From Anastrepha obliqua (taxonomy: Eukaryota; Arthropoda; Insecta; Diptera; Tephritidae), in contig NC_072895.1 in assembly GCF_027943255.1 (NCBI RefSeq), positions 71,612,001 to 71,676,000 on the forward strand: 64,000 nt of DNA. Direction: 5' to 3'. A program made the translations under genes and the position numbers. Shown piece after piece: positions 46,775-58,032 of the stretch; position 1 is the first letter of the stretch, and every line of letters starts with the position of its first letter. The notes under the pieces are model-generated. The model saw only the letters and a program-made list of their open reading frames with translations, was not told the DNA's origin and ran no database searches.

Positions 46775-49700
46775 TGAGTCCGCGAAAAATGTGTGGTGAA
46801 CGGCCTCTAAAAAGTTTCCGTCGTAGTAGTCGCAATAGGGACTGTCGTCGCAGTTAAACCTATATAAATGTGCTTTGAATCATCCATGACCACTCAAAAA
46901 CAGGGTTAGGTAGAAATCCACTTCTCCATGTGGCCTCTCAGCCAAAGCTTTAGAATGCATTTGTGCGTCCAACGCCCTTTTGGAGAGTTATCCCCACCTT
47001 GTTTGCCACTCATCGATGCAATTCTCTCGTAACGCCGCACTAGTAGATGAGCTTATAGGCGTCTGTGTTCTCGCTATTTGGACAGCTTCTATTGCTAATA
47101 TGTCTAGCGGATGCATGCCAGATATTACTAAGGCTACATCTTCGGACACCGGTAGGTAGACTGTAGACCTCGAAAGTATGATACATGATTCGTTTTATTC
47201 ATCCAAATTGGTCCACCATACAAACTTTGGCTTTTCACGACATTAGCCAGAAATTGACGCCGATTTTGTTTTGATCCTCGTACATTTAACATCGTATTCG
47301 AATGTGCTTTGAAAGACAGCTTTTTATCTATCATTATTCCCAAGTATTTGATTGCGGGAACGGTCGATATGTTGAAGTCTCCGAATCTAAAAGAGGCTTC
47401 TGTTTTTTTTTCGACTAAATATAAGGACTGCTTCGGTCTTTTGTTACTCTAATTCTAGATTATTTTGTGCTAGCCACGATTGCACACTTAGAACCGCATG
47501 AATTGCGTTGTTGCGGATATCGCCAATATTTTTAGCCATTACAACAAGGGCAATGTCGTCGGCAAAGCCTATTATCTTAGTTCTCTCTTGAATCCTGACA
47601 CGTAGAATACCGTCGTACATTATATTCCACAGCAATGCCTCAAGAACCGAGCGCTATGGAACGCCACTTGTTATTTTACTTTTTTCGTGCTTTTGATGTA
47701 CTGTACAATAGAATTCGGCCATCAAAGTAACTGCGTAATATTCTCGTCAGGTGTATACAGAGTCCAATTCACTCTATTGCTTCTTAAATTTTCGCCAAGT
47801 AGAGTTAAATACATTAAATGCAATCAGGCAGTACTCTGTGGTACCATTTAGCCAACGGATACCGCTGATTGCATTCGTTGCAACCTGGATTGCTGAAGAG
47901 AGCGCATTTGGCGTTGACTTCGCCTTTCTAAATCCGAATCGATTTTCAGATAGGCTCCCCTTTGGTCTGACTTCCGCATCTAGTTGATCGTATAAGATTC
48001 GTTCGAGCACTTTACCGAGCACAGAGTCGATTAGACATACTGGTATGTATCAGGACGGCTCCTCCGCTGATTTACTTGGTTTTGGAAGCAAAATTAAATT
48101 TTGGCGTTTCCAAATTGTCGGAAAGGTTCCCTCCGAAGGGTAGTTATTAAACAAGTTGCTGAACACTTTGGTTCGTTGCATGATCGCCAGCTTCAAACAT
48201 TTACTTGGCACTCCGTCTCGACCAGGAGCTTTTGAGTATGTTAAACTGCTTTTAGCCCTTAATACTTTATCTTCTGTAATGAAATCGCATTCCCAGGTAT
48301 TAAAGTTCCCAGGAATAAGGAATTTATTCCTTCTCTCGGCGTCGATGACCATCTTCAAAACCAGCCTCCGTGTAGGGGTCAATCGGAGCGCTAGATGGTA
48401 TATAGGCACTATAGATATATAAGTAGGTCGTTTACTTTGGCGCAAATAAATCCCATTTCTCTAAACTCGTAAGTCTAGCGTTTTTCTGGCTTTTGCAGTA
48501 CCAGATAGCTGATTTTCCGCTAGTGTCTTGCAACCAGTATGATGTATTTGACTTTTAAGCTCGCGGAGTACCGCTACGTCGACTTTCAACTTCAACACGG
48601 TTTGATTTCGGTGGACTTGAGCAGCTTCGCAATGATTTAAGTTGAGCTGTAAAACTCTCATGGTTTTCTAAGGGCCACAGAAGTTGTTTGGGTGCCACCG
48701 TATGCTTTACGCAATGATCGAATGTTAGATGGGTCTAGGTTAACATTAGTTAGGAGGTCATTAAAGGCTAGACAGATTTGAGCTAAGCGAGACATCTGAG
48801 GCAAATACCTCAGAAGTTTAGAGGTATTTGCCCCAGATGTCTCGCTTAGTTGAAATAGCAAATCTCCATGAGCCATTTTCGGATTCTTTGTACCATCGAA
48901 CTTATGCCTTTTAGAGGCTCTACATTTTTCACAATTTTAATAATATCTGCATACGAAAGATCCCCCCTGATTGCTTAACAAGTATGGCGTGGGGTCATGT
49001 AGGCTTCCATTACGAACGCTTCTGCTTCACGACTTTTGTCCATTCTCCTGCCTGACTGGTCGCAAGGCCTTTAACTTATGCTGGATCAGCATTGCTCGGG
49101 AAAAAATTTGGAGAAGTTTTCTTATTGGTTCTGCGATCTTATTGGTAGCTCGATCGCTCTCAGTTAGCGGCATAGCTGTTTTCGCCTTATCATTCACAAC
49201 GGTCAATGCTTGTTTGCTTGTGTAGCTTTGGTCACCGTTATTTTGGTTCTGTTTGCTGTTGTGTCTTTACTCTCAACTACGTTGGAGAGCTCACATATGT
49301 CTGAGAGCATGCTCTTCATTTGCTGATTGACATGCCGTTGCCCGTCCATCATCTTTTTTAGTTATTCGAGTTTCTACACATTGTTTTGAGTGCTTAATTG
49401 TATCCCCGATAATAGATCCCTGCCGATTGGCTAGTATGAGTGGGTGTTGGGCTCAAAACTTCCACTTTGCTATAGCATGTGACTTCAGCATTGGTGTCGA
49501 TCTCATTGACAGTAGCCGGTTGACCGTTGCCAGGATTTGATTGGTCACGCACCGGAGATCGTAGGGTGAGTACACTTTTTCTAAAAGGGCACGCGGGAGC
49601 CAATGGGAATGAGGACAATTGGCGTTGTTCCTGTGAATGAATGGCAGACCGAAAGCCTGTTGTCTTATTATTCAACACATCGAGTGAGAGATCCGTAATC

Positions 49701-49870
49701 TCACTAAATGTAAGCAACAAAAAAGAAGAAAACTGCACTATTGTTATTGTCTGCCCTCAACACTGCTTCTCACTGATATTCCACTTCTCTCTCACTGTTC
49801 CACTCTTTGTGCAGTTTAAATGATTGCTATTTGCACAATAGTTAACTTGGGCGCTCTAAATAACCCAAGA
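46775..49870 (-). mobile_element. Decayed LINE (ORF1, endonuclease and reverse transcriptase pieces)
   Basis: From right to left on the minus strand: an ORF1-like region (49394-49738 and 48658-48876); an endonuclease start (48461-48661, MRVLQLNLNHCEAAQVHRNQ); an endonuclease middle and polymerase start (48050-48445, LIPGNFNTWE then YSKAPGRDGVPSKCLKLA); polymerase (47774-48022, LERILYDQLDAE and ENRFGFRKAKST); the active site GFADDIALVV (47444-47635); and the thumb region (47134-47343, YLGIMIDKKLSFKAHS-like). This order fits the R1/LOA/Jockey group. Parts of the endonuclease are deleted, and frames are broken at each boundary. Outer ends are approximate. Confidence 0.83.
48783..48849. repeat. 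Near-perfect 29 bp hairpin inside the LINE ORF1
   Basis: The left arm 48783-48811 (CTAAGCGAGACATCTGAGGC...) and right arm 48821-48849 (...CCCCAGATGTCTCGCTTAG) are reverse complements at 28 of 29 positions, with a 9 bp loop. It lies within the ORF1-like frame. No TA or TTAA duplication was seen at its edges. Confidence 0.9.
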
Positions 49871-50954
49871 AAATGCAAGAAAGTTTTACACTCGCGAGTG
49901 CCGAAAACGCTAGCGTTTATGGCGCCAGCACTCACCGACGTAAATACAGGCTCGTGTCAGCTGTTACGATAAAACTAATGAGAGCCCCATGTTAATGAAA
50001 AATTCCGTAGTATCGTAGATTTTAGCGTATGATTTTGGAAATTTCCATAGAATTGAGTCAGCTGATTGCTCTCTCACCACACAGTGTTACCAAACAGTAC
50101 ATTTCGAAATCATTTACAAAATAAACTTAGAAAAATTTGAATTTATATTAAAATTGGTTTCAAAAAATTGAAAAATTGTAACTGATAACGCAGATGTGTG
50201 TAAAAGTATGTAAGCCAAAAAATATCAATGGCAACATTGTGTCGATACAACCAAACACAAACACATACAAACCGATTTAATGTGTAAGTATGTAACTAAA
50301 AAAACTCAGTTGTTTTCTACGGGATAAGTTTTGCTCAATTTTGTATATCCTACGGACTGAGGTATGGCACTACGATACGTTGGTCAGTGTGCGCACCATT
50401 AATCTGTGATCGGCAGATGATACGTGCAGGGGTGTGATATCGCACTATTTATGATTATTTGCTGTGAAGGTTTCAATTCTGGTACGAATAAAACCGGATC
50501 AGCGTGCCCTCATATATTTGTGTGTAAGTACGCATGAGGACTAGATAGGGGGAAAACAATATTTGAAGTTATCACCCCCTTGGAAGCTTATGTGAAAAAG
50601 GATATGGGAAAAAGAAGTTATTCGAGGAGATTGTAATGTAACAGTAACTCTATAGTTTATAAAGTTCAGCAAATTCAAAAAAAAGCATAAAAATAAGTTG
50701 TACCTATTTTTGCTTTTCTGGAGTCCTCTTCGAGTATAATCAATCTAGAATTAAATATTTATGTTTGACGAATATAAGTCTGCAATCTGCTTGATATATC
50801 AAAATGAGCAGGTTCCATAATTTGTCTAATATCTCGGCCAATAAAGAATATTCCCGTAAAAAATTTTTGGTTCTTCATATATAGGTTGAATAAAACTTTT
50901 AAATATATTCTATATGCCTTCTTTTATTTTGGCATCAATAAGCCATGAAAATGA
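49871..50954. other. No gene recognised
   Basis: AT-rich sequence without a recognised coding frame. The part just above 49870 may include the 5' leader of the LINE. Confidence 0.45.
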
Positions 50955-51162
50955 ATGAATCTCCGTGCATGAAACACGAAAATAAAGAAAAAGTTTTTTC
51001 TTATAGTGGACGCCCCTCGGCAGCCAATGGCCAACCTTCGAGTGTATTCCTGCCATGAAAAACTTTCTAGGCCCGTCCGTTTGTGGAACAGCAACAAAAC
51101 GCACGCCACAAATTGGAGGAGGAGCAGGGCCAAACATCCAAGAAGGGTGTACGCGTTAATTA
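50955..51162 (+). mobile_element. SINE copy with decayed head
   Basis: Starts with a degenerate B-box (GAATCTCCGTGCATGAAACA), followed by GTGGACGCCCCTCGGCAGCC, GGAGGAGGAGCAGGGCCAAA and GTACGCGTTAATTATATA. About 50 bases of the central body (the GCCGTTCGGAGTCGGCTT region) are missing. The A-box part of the head is absent. Confidence 0.78.
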
Positions 51163-52462
51163 TATATATAAGTATATAAACCGTGGAAATATGGAGCTTA
51201 AAATCAAAGTCGTACTCTTCATAATTAGTATGGCAATGGACTTGCATAATATTCTTGCTTTATAGTTGTCTTCCTTTACATGAAGCTTATCCGCCTTTGT
51301 TTATGAAAATGCCATGTACATGGATGGGTCTATTAAAATACCAAACCATTAATGTCAATCTCATGTGAAACCACTTTAACTTCACTTCTTTGAACTCTTT
51401 TTCAATTTAAATTGTGGTTTCGAAAAAATTGTACACTGTAGGGTGGGTCCTATAAAAGAGATTTGCCTTTTGGTTTACAATTTTCCAGATTATAAATAGC
51501 AATCAGAAACAAACACAAAAACTGAACATCATAGCAAACGCTTACACGACCCATAAACATTCTCCCGGCCGTATGGCACGTGTTGCAACTTCACACGCCA
51601 TATGAGTGAATATTTATGTATTTGCATACATAAAAACAGCCGGGTAAAGTGGCAATAATAAAAATTGCTTCTTAAATGTTATTTGAGGCTCAACGAATGG
51701 TGAGTGATCCTTCTTTTTTTCTTCTTTGTTATTTGGCTTGCCCCAAATATCCATTTTGCTGCATACATTTTGTACACATTTGCCGCTGTAAGCGGTTTTA
51801 TTGGTGCAATCTGTTGCTGGCAGCTATGTACCCTGCATATTGTGGTTTTGCACTTGTTGGCCATGTATGCCCTACTTTTTGTGTTTTTTCATTTTTAACT
51901 AACCACAGACTCAACGCAAAGCTATAGAGATGTATAAGTACTGGGTTATTTTCGAGTGTTGCGGAAATTAGCATTTCAAATTAAATGCTAAAACATATTC
52001 TTAAGCGTAAAAACCTGTATCTAGCTCAACAAGCAACAAACACTGAAGCGAAAACAAAGAGTTTGTTTTGTAATGCGTATGTATGTGCGCGAATGAATGT
52101 GTAACGTTTTTTCATTTTTTCGGGTTTTTTTTTTGGGTTTAGTTTAGAGGTGGCACGACGCATTCTAAGCAGAAAATTGTGCGTTTTGCCTTTAAAATCA
52201 CCACACTAAAGTTTCACACGCTCGTTCCAAGAAAAAGGGGCAGCTGTTCTCCGCCGCTGATCTAACAAATGCATTTAAGATTACTAATCACCATCAGTCC
52301 TTCAGCTCAATAGATTGCGCTAAAAAACTAAATGCGCTCATGCATCCTGGTTCGGAAATAGCAGCAAAGCAATCAGTTTGCAGGACCAAACCAACAGCTT
52401 TAATCAAAAATGTTTTGGCTTCGCATCCAGTTGCAAACTTTGTAGCTATTTTAACATACATA
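51163..52462. other. No gene recognised
   Basis: AT-rich sequence with no domain similarity in its short open frames. Confidence 0.45.
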
Positions 52463-52943
52463 TATACTAGGACGGGTCGATTTGTGGGGAGACAAAAAAA
52501 TCGCTCATTGCTCTGTGACCATCACAATCATATTCTAGGGATCAAAATAAGAAACTTTGCCGAAGGAACCATACCTCTAAAACGAATTCTGATGTCCCCC
52601 AATTTGGGTCGAGCTTTTTAGTTTCTTTTCTCATGTAAAGGCCAAAAATGGTGATATTTTGAAATGATTGTATGGGAAACCCCCCAGGGGAGTTCCAGAG
52701 GGTGTGTCACTGGCATGGGTGGATCGGCCGTCCAAAGTTAGTGAGGGTCGGTCATACATTTGGACTCGATTGGAGCACTCTAAATGGGTCAAAGTGGGAT
52801 TTTTCGTTCGACCCAAATTGGGGGACATCAGAATTCGTTTTAGAGGTATGGTTCCTTCGGCAAAGTTTCTTATTTTGATCCCTCGAATACGATTTTCACA
52901 GAGCAATGAGCGATTTTTAAATCGACATGCCCTAATATATACC
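52463..52943. mobile_element. Long-arm fold-back DNA element
   Basis: The left arm (52463-52612) and right arm (52808-52943) are inverted copies of each other over about 140 bp, including ATCGCTCATTGCTCTGTG near the outer end and CCCCCAATTTGGGTCGA at the inner end. The outer ends read TATA(C/T)TAGG. The 195 bp centre is G/C-richer and has no open frame with known motifs. A lone right arm occurs at 17587-17722. The superfamily is unknown. Confidence 0.85.
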
Positions 52944-53039
52944 TACTGTGTATATTTCTTGAATGTTCAAAGTGTCCCGGTTTTGCCCCGGGGGGACCTG
53001 GCAGCCCAAGGTATGGGAATAAGTTTGCGTCCTTTCTTA

Positions 53040-54013
53040 GCCAAAGTTACGAATTATTCAATTAATAATACGTGATATTATGTGTCATTGAAGCTACAAC
53101 TTTACTCCATCTTTCAAGCAGCATACAGATTCCTCTGACGAAAAGTTCGAGTTCTTTTAACTTGATCCATCCATTGATCGGGACAGGTGGTAATCCGAAG
53201 GTGCAATGTCTGGGATAAGCTTTGAAGCACGAATATTTTTTTCGCTGTCGATGGACCTGGGTCACCTGGCAGGCTCAAACTTTTTCTACGCTTAGGCTTA
53301 TCATATCACATCAATTTTCCATCGCCGGTGACGATGCGATGCAGAAAACATTTTCTTTTGAGCCGTTCAAGAAACATCTCACACGTCACCAAATGTCTCT
53401 CGATACCCCTCTCCTTCAATTGACTACCAGCTCTCTGGAATATTCCCATCGCGTGTAAACGTTCATACAACTTTTTAGACATATCACCAAGGGTTCGACA
53501 TGCGTCTTCATTCAATAATTGTTGTATTTGAGTATCTTCGATTTTTTCGGTGATCCTTCGCGATTTTTATCACTCACGTCGAAATTGCCACTTTGGAAGC
53601 GCCGAAAACACTCTTCACAAGTTGTATTTGATGGAGCGTGATTACCGTAAATATTGATCAATATACGACACGTTTCAGCTACACTTTTCTTTAAAAGGTA
53701 ATAGTGCAGCATGACTTCCCGTAAATGCTGTTTTTTCGGGACGAAAGTAGACATTTTTGTCGTCAGATAAAAGGGGATATTTACACTTCAAACGAATGCC
53801 AACTGCTGCGATCGAGACCTCACATATGCATCTTCAAATCACCAGTATATTACTAGAGCGAACACAAAAATAGTATCATCAGCTACTTCTCTTTTACGAG
53901 GGCGGAAACTTAAAACACCAACTAATTTCATTTAAAGAAGAGCATAGCGCCATTCAACAGATGCAAAGCGATTATCAAAAAATATTAAAATTGTTTTACA
54001 ACAAATCACCCTG
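53040..54013 (-). mobile_element. Internally deleted mariner relic
   Basis: The right end, reverse-complemented, begins CAGGGTGATTTGTTGTAAAA and is followed by TA at 54014-54015. The transposase begins at 53754 (MSTFVPKKQHLREVMLHYYL) and has pieces of the DNA-binding region, FLHRIVTGD (first catalytic region, then GKLM) and, after a deletion of the second and third Asp region, the C-terminus LLERWSKVVAS. The left terminal repeat was not found. Confidence 0.75.
53062..53754 (-). pseudogene. Mariner transposase pseudogene
   Basis: Three minus-strand frames hold it: 53512-53754 (N-terminal helix-turn-helix, CEECFRRFQSGNFDVSDKNR), 53306-53515 (ERLHAMGIFQRAGSQLKERG, HRIVTGDGKL) and 53062-53265 (C-terminus). 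The Asp motifs HDNA and SPDLAPSD are missing. Clearly inactive. Confidence 0.78.
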
Positions 54014-54015
54014 TA

Positions 54016-54223
54016 CCAATAAAAAAACGTTCTACCACCCAATGCCCATACTAATTCCAAACTTTATGGCATTTCAAGTGATTTAACTGTGATACAACAA
54101 ATATGAAACTGAAATCGTTTACACCTTTTATTAAACTCAATGAAACCTGAAACTAAAGATTGAAGTACAGGCGAGGTTTGAACTATCCGGAAAGTTTGCG
54201 GCTCTTGCTCATCGTTAAGTTGC
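54016..54223. other. No gene recognised between two transposons
   Basis: Short AT-rich spacer with no recognised coding sequence. Confidence 0.4.
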
Positions 54224-54458
54224 TTAAGGGGGGAAGCTGGTCTAGAATTTTGAAAAAATCGAAAAAATTTTTTTTGTCTTAAAAGGTGCTTTAGGGTCTT
54301 AGAAATAATATACCAAATGAGGGATGCCAGCAAAAATGTCTAAATGCCCAAATTTTTCATTCGACGGCAGTGCCCCGCAGGTATGCCCCGAACGCTACTT
54401 ACAACTTTAAACGCGTTTTTCTCGAAATCACTTTTTTTAAACTGGCCGAAGACATATA

Positions 54459-55732
54459 GGACTATGAATAAGTTCGTGCGGTTTTTTTCGAAATTTGAAA
54501 CTTTATTGACGTAAAATGGTTACAAATTTAATATTCAAAGTATTGTCCATCGCTTACTACTACTTTTTCCCATCTTTCTGGCAATTCACGGATTCCCTTT
54601 GTGAAAAATTCGGTCGGTTTTGCCGGAATCCACGAATCGATCCATTTTTTGACTTCATCGTAATTACGGAAGTGCTGGTCAGCCAGGCCATGTTGCATCG
54701 ATCGGAAGAGATAGTAATCGGATGGCGCAAGGTCTGGACTATACGGCGGGTGGGGTAGGACATCCCATTTGAGCGTTTCTAAGTATGTTTTGACCACTTG
54801 TGCAACATGTGGCCGAGCATTGTCATGTTGCAAAATAACTTTGTCGTGTCTATCGGCGTATTGCGGCCGTTTTTCTCGCAGTGCTCGGCTCAAACGCATC
54901 AATTGTCGTCGGTAGACATCCCCCGTAATCGTTTCATTCGGTTTCAGTAGCTCATAATACACAACACCCAGCTGGTCCCACCAGATACACAGCATAACCT
55001 TCAGGCCATGAATATTCTGGGCCGACGTCGATGTTGAAGCATGGCCAGGGTATCCATACGTTGCCCGACGTTTTGGATTGTCGTAATGGACCCACTTTTC
55101 ATCGCCAGTCACAATTCGATGCAAAAAACCCTTTCTTTTGTGCCGTTGAAGCAGTTGTTCGCATGCCATAAAACGGCGTTCAACGTCTCTTGGCTTCAAT
55201 TCATACGGCACCCAATGGCCTACCTTTCGGATCATTCCCATGGCTTTTAAACGTTTGGAAATGGTTGATTGATCAACTCCCAAAGTTTTTGCAACCTCTT
55301 CTTGCGTTTGAGCCGGATCTTGATCGAGCAATTCCTCCAATTCGGTATCCATGAACTTTGGCGGCGCACCCTCGCGTTCTTCGTCTTCCAAGCCAAAATC
55401 ACCACTTTTAAAGCGTCCACTTCTGGCACGTTCGCTCAGCTAGAGCATGCTCACCATAAACTTCCACCAAGATACGATGACTTTCGGCTGCTTTTTTCTT
55501 CATATTAAAATAATGAAGAAGAATTCCCCGCAAAAACACATTATTTGGCACGAAATTCGACATTTTCAAGTGTGGTAAAAATATTGTTGTTTACGCTTCA
55601 AATAAAAAACTTATACTGACGTTTGTGCCTTACGACAGTAGCTCTCCAATGAATGTTTGGAAATGTGGATCGATGGAATAATAATCAAGTTACGCCATCT
55701 GTTGTAAAACCGCACGAACTTATTCATAGTCC
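54459..55732 (-). mobile_element. DD34D mariner, complete ends, nested in the TTAA element
   Basis: The termini are perfect inverted repeats starting GGACTATGAATAAGTTCGTG and continuing CGGTTTT, flanked by TA at 54457-54458 and 55733-55734. The length is 1274 bp. A near-identical copy lies in the opposite orientation at 59509-60653. Confidence 0.95.
54528..55563 (-). pseudogene. DD34D mariner transposase with a 5 bp frameshift deletion
   Basis: The reading starts at the ATG complementary to 55563 (MSNFVPNNVF, as in the copy at 59678). It is broken near 55418, where five bases (TTTGC, relative to the 59.8 kb copy) are missing between CAGAAGTGG and ACGCTTTAAA. From 55391 down the frame is open to 54528 and covers the rest of the protein: TGDEKWVHYDNPKRR, WWDQLGVVYYE, LQHDNARPHVA, PPYSPDLAPSDYYLF and the proper C-terminus LPERWEKVV...GQYFEY. 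The second to third Asp spacing is 34 residues. One small indel is the only evident lesion. Confidence 0.93.
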
Positions 55733-56240
55733 TATTAACTCGAACAAATCTTTACCGATTCTTACGAAATTTTGACAATACATTCGAAATACCTTTCTCC
55801 GGAGACGTACGTAGGATTTTTTATTTATATTACATAGTTTTTTTTTAATCAACAATTTTATGTCGTTCTTTATAGTGAAAATTGTAACTTTTTGTTCAAA
55901 CGTGCACCATTTCGCGAAAAAACAAAATATCGAAAAAATCCTACGTACGTCTCTTTCTGTTGTTATATAGAAACTAAAAAAATTTTATTTTTTGATCCAG
56001 GACAAAAATTAAGGAGTTTACGTCTTCGGCAATGGACCCACTAGAAAAAAAGGCGCCTTAGGAGAACTGCTGAACAGCGGCCATTTTGAAATTAATTCAG
56101 ACGAAAAATTTTGTATTTGTACCATGAAAGCTATATTATTAAACCTATTTCACAGATTTTCGATTGATTCCTTTGTTGAGTCAAAATAAATTCATAAAAT
56201 ATGCCCATTTTTTGCGCTCTAGACCAGCTTCCCCCCTTAA

Positions 56241-57078
56241 AAAGCGCGTTGATATAAACGTGGAGAAATAATATTAAAGAATGAAAAGTAATTATTCAAA
56301 TAATTTAAAAAATAGGCGAGCCACCTCCCCCTCTTATTTAGAAATGTATTTTTGAAGGAGGTTTTAGTTAGTATCAGGAATAGGAGCAGAGATGGGCGCC
56401 CCTGTTTATAACGAATTATAAGCAACATCAAGACGCACACCACAAATAGAAGGAGGAGCTTCGGCCAAACACACCAAAAAGGGGTACGCGCCAAATATAT
56501 ATAATATATTATATAAGCAATAAAAAAGTTTAAATTACTATTGTAAGCTATTTTTTATTCACATATTTTTCCATCCATTTCCATTTATTCTACCTTATAC
56601 AATTGCCTTACAAAATACGTTGATATCGCAATCCACCTGCGGGTTACCTCTCTTATTGAAATATTATATTATATTTTTTGTATAGTTAAAATATCATACT
56701 AGTTTTCAAAATAATTTGTAGAATAGTGTCTATACAAAATCTTTTTTTAATGACATGAAATATGACACAAACAAAAAAATTAAAATGATTTTCGAATATT
56801 TCGAAATATAAGTAATAAGTAATAATGTTTCGAAGTATCTAAGACGATTTTCTCTATAATCCTGTAGAAGAGCGAGAACGTTTATTCTTAAATCTTATCA
56901 TTTAAATACTACTACCGCTACCTTCCATTTTGTTTTACATCCGGTTTTAACTTAATATAATATATATATATATTAGTATGAAAGTTAACAAAATACACCC
57001 ACATCCTCTAGAAAATAAAATTTTGGTTTCCATACGTACGACTGTGCATGAGTTAAGGCGAATAATGATTGAGATGCC
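56241..57078. other. No gene recognised apart from a SINE scrap
   Basis: AT-rich. It contains the SINE 3' fragment listed at 56421-56500 and nothing else identified. Confidence 0.5.
56421..56500 (+). mobile_element. SINE 3' fragment
   Basis: AACATCAAGACGCACACCAC, GGAGGAGCTTCGGCCAAACA and GGGTACGCGCCAAATATATA match the last 80 bases of the SINE family. The head and most of the body are missing. Confidence 0.75.
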
Positions 57079-57082
57079 TTAA

Positions 57083-58028
57083 GGGGGGGAGGGGTTGGGG
57101 GGGGTAGGGTTAATTCCACTAAAAATATTCACTTATTTATGAATTTTTTTTGGAAAGATGATTCATGTAAATTTATTTATCCAATTAGTATACTGTAAAC
57201 TCATATTTCAAAAATATTTTCAAAAATTTTCACAAGAAAATATACAAAATTGAGCCGTTGACAGCAGATCTACGCAGACGTCTCGAAAAAAAGGCAATTT
57301 GCCGTGGACAGTTTTTCTCAGCATTGGATCATCTGAAATCAAAAAATCAAAGAGTTTTCATTAGGTAATCAATTGTCCAAGGTAACACTGTCGAGTTTTT
57401 ATTAAAAAAAATTTGTTTTGTTTCAAATTTGTTTTCAATTTTTTTTAGCATTTGAAGTAGAGTGCGATTTTTAGACGATAAATCGCATAATATTGTTTAT
57501 TGTAAAATAAATAAAAATTGAAAAAAAAAACCTCCCAGGGTTACCTCGGTAATTATGTAGAGAAAGTGTGTACAAAATTTCAGGAAGATCGGTCGAGCAG
57601 ATTCAGAGAAAAAGTGTCCACCGACTTGAAAAACGTCGTTTTCCAGAAAATCGATTTAAAGTTTTCTATAGGAAAAAATTATGAATTAAATTAAATTTGC
57701 GATATACTCACATTGAGTCATCAATGCCAGGTCCGTACTGTAACACACTTTCATTTAAAATGTCCAAAGCGTTCTTTTGCTCGAGTTTGCGACGAATTCG
57801 GTGTTTTTTGGTAGATGGGTGTGTATGTGTGCCGCGCGTCGATACACATGGTGTTCGACCATAGCAGGTAGCCGAGTCGGAGCGGCCAACGGTTATAATG
57901 CTCTAACTTTGTGAGTTTTGCACCGATTGACTTAAAATTTGGACACAACATTCTTGAGATTATGTACATTCATTTTCTCAAATAAACCAAAATCGATTTT
58001 TTTTACCCTAAAAACCCTACCTCCCCCC
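57083..58028. mobile_element. Second TTAA-flanked piggyBac-like non-autonomous element
   Basis: TTAA occurs at 57079-57082 and 58029-58032. Inside, both ends start with six or more G and reach GGTAGGGTT (left 57083-57111; right, reverse complement of 58005-58028, GGGGGGAGGTAGGGTTTTTA). The left end carries an extra G/T-rich insertion. The 946 bp interior is AT-rich, includes AAATTTCAGGAAGATCGGTC and has no transposase frame. The termini differ from those of the element at 54228-56236, so the family differs. Confidence 0.72.
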
Positions 58029-58032
58029 TTAA

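Larger units (their letters stand above)
54228..56236. mobile_element. piggyBac-like (TTAA) non-autonomous element hosting a mariner
   Basis: Both ends are perfect inverted repeats: GGGGGGAAGCTGGTCTAGA at 54228 and the reverse complement at 56236. Each is flanked by TTAA (54224-54227 and 56237-56240), the hallmark target site of the piggyBac superfamily. After removing the nested mariner (54459-55732), the host is about 735 bp and has no transposase frame, so it is a MITE-like derivative. Confidence 0.88.
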
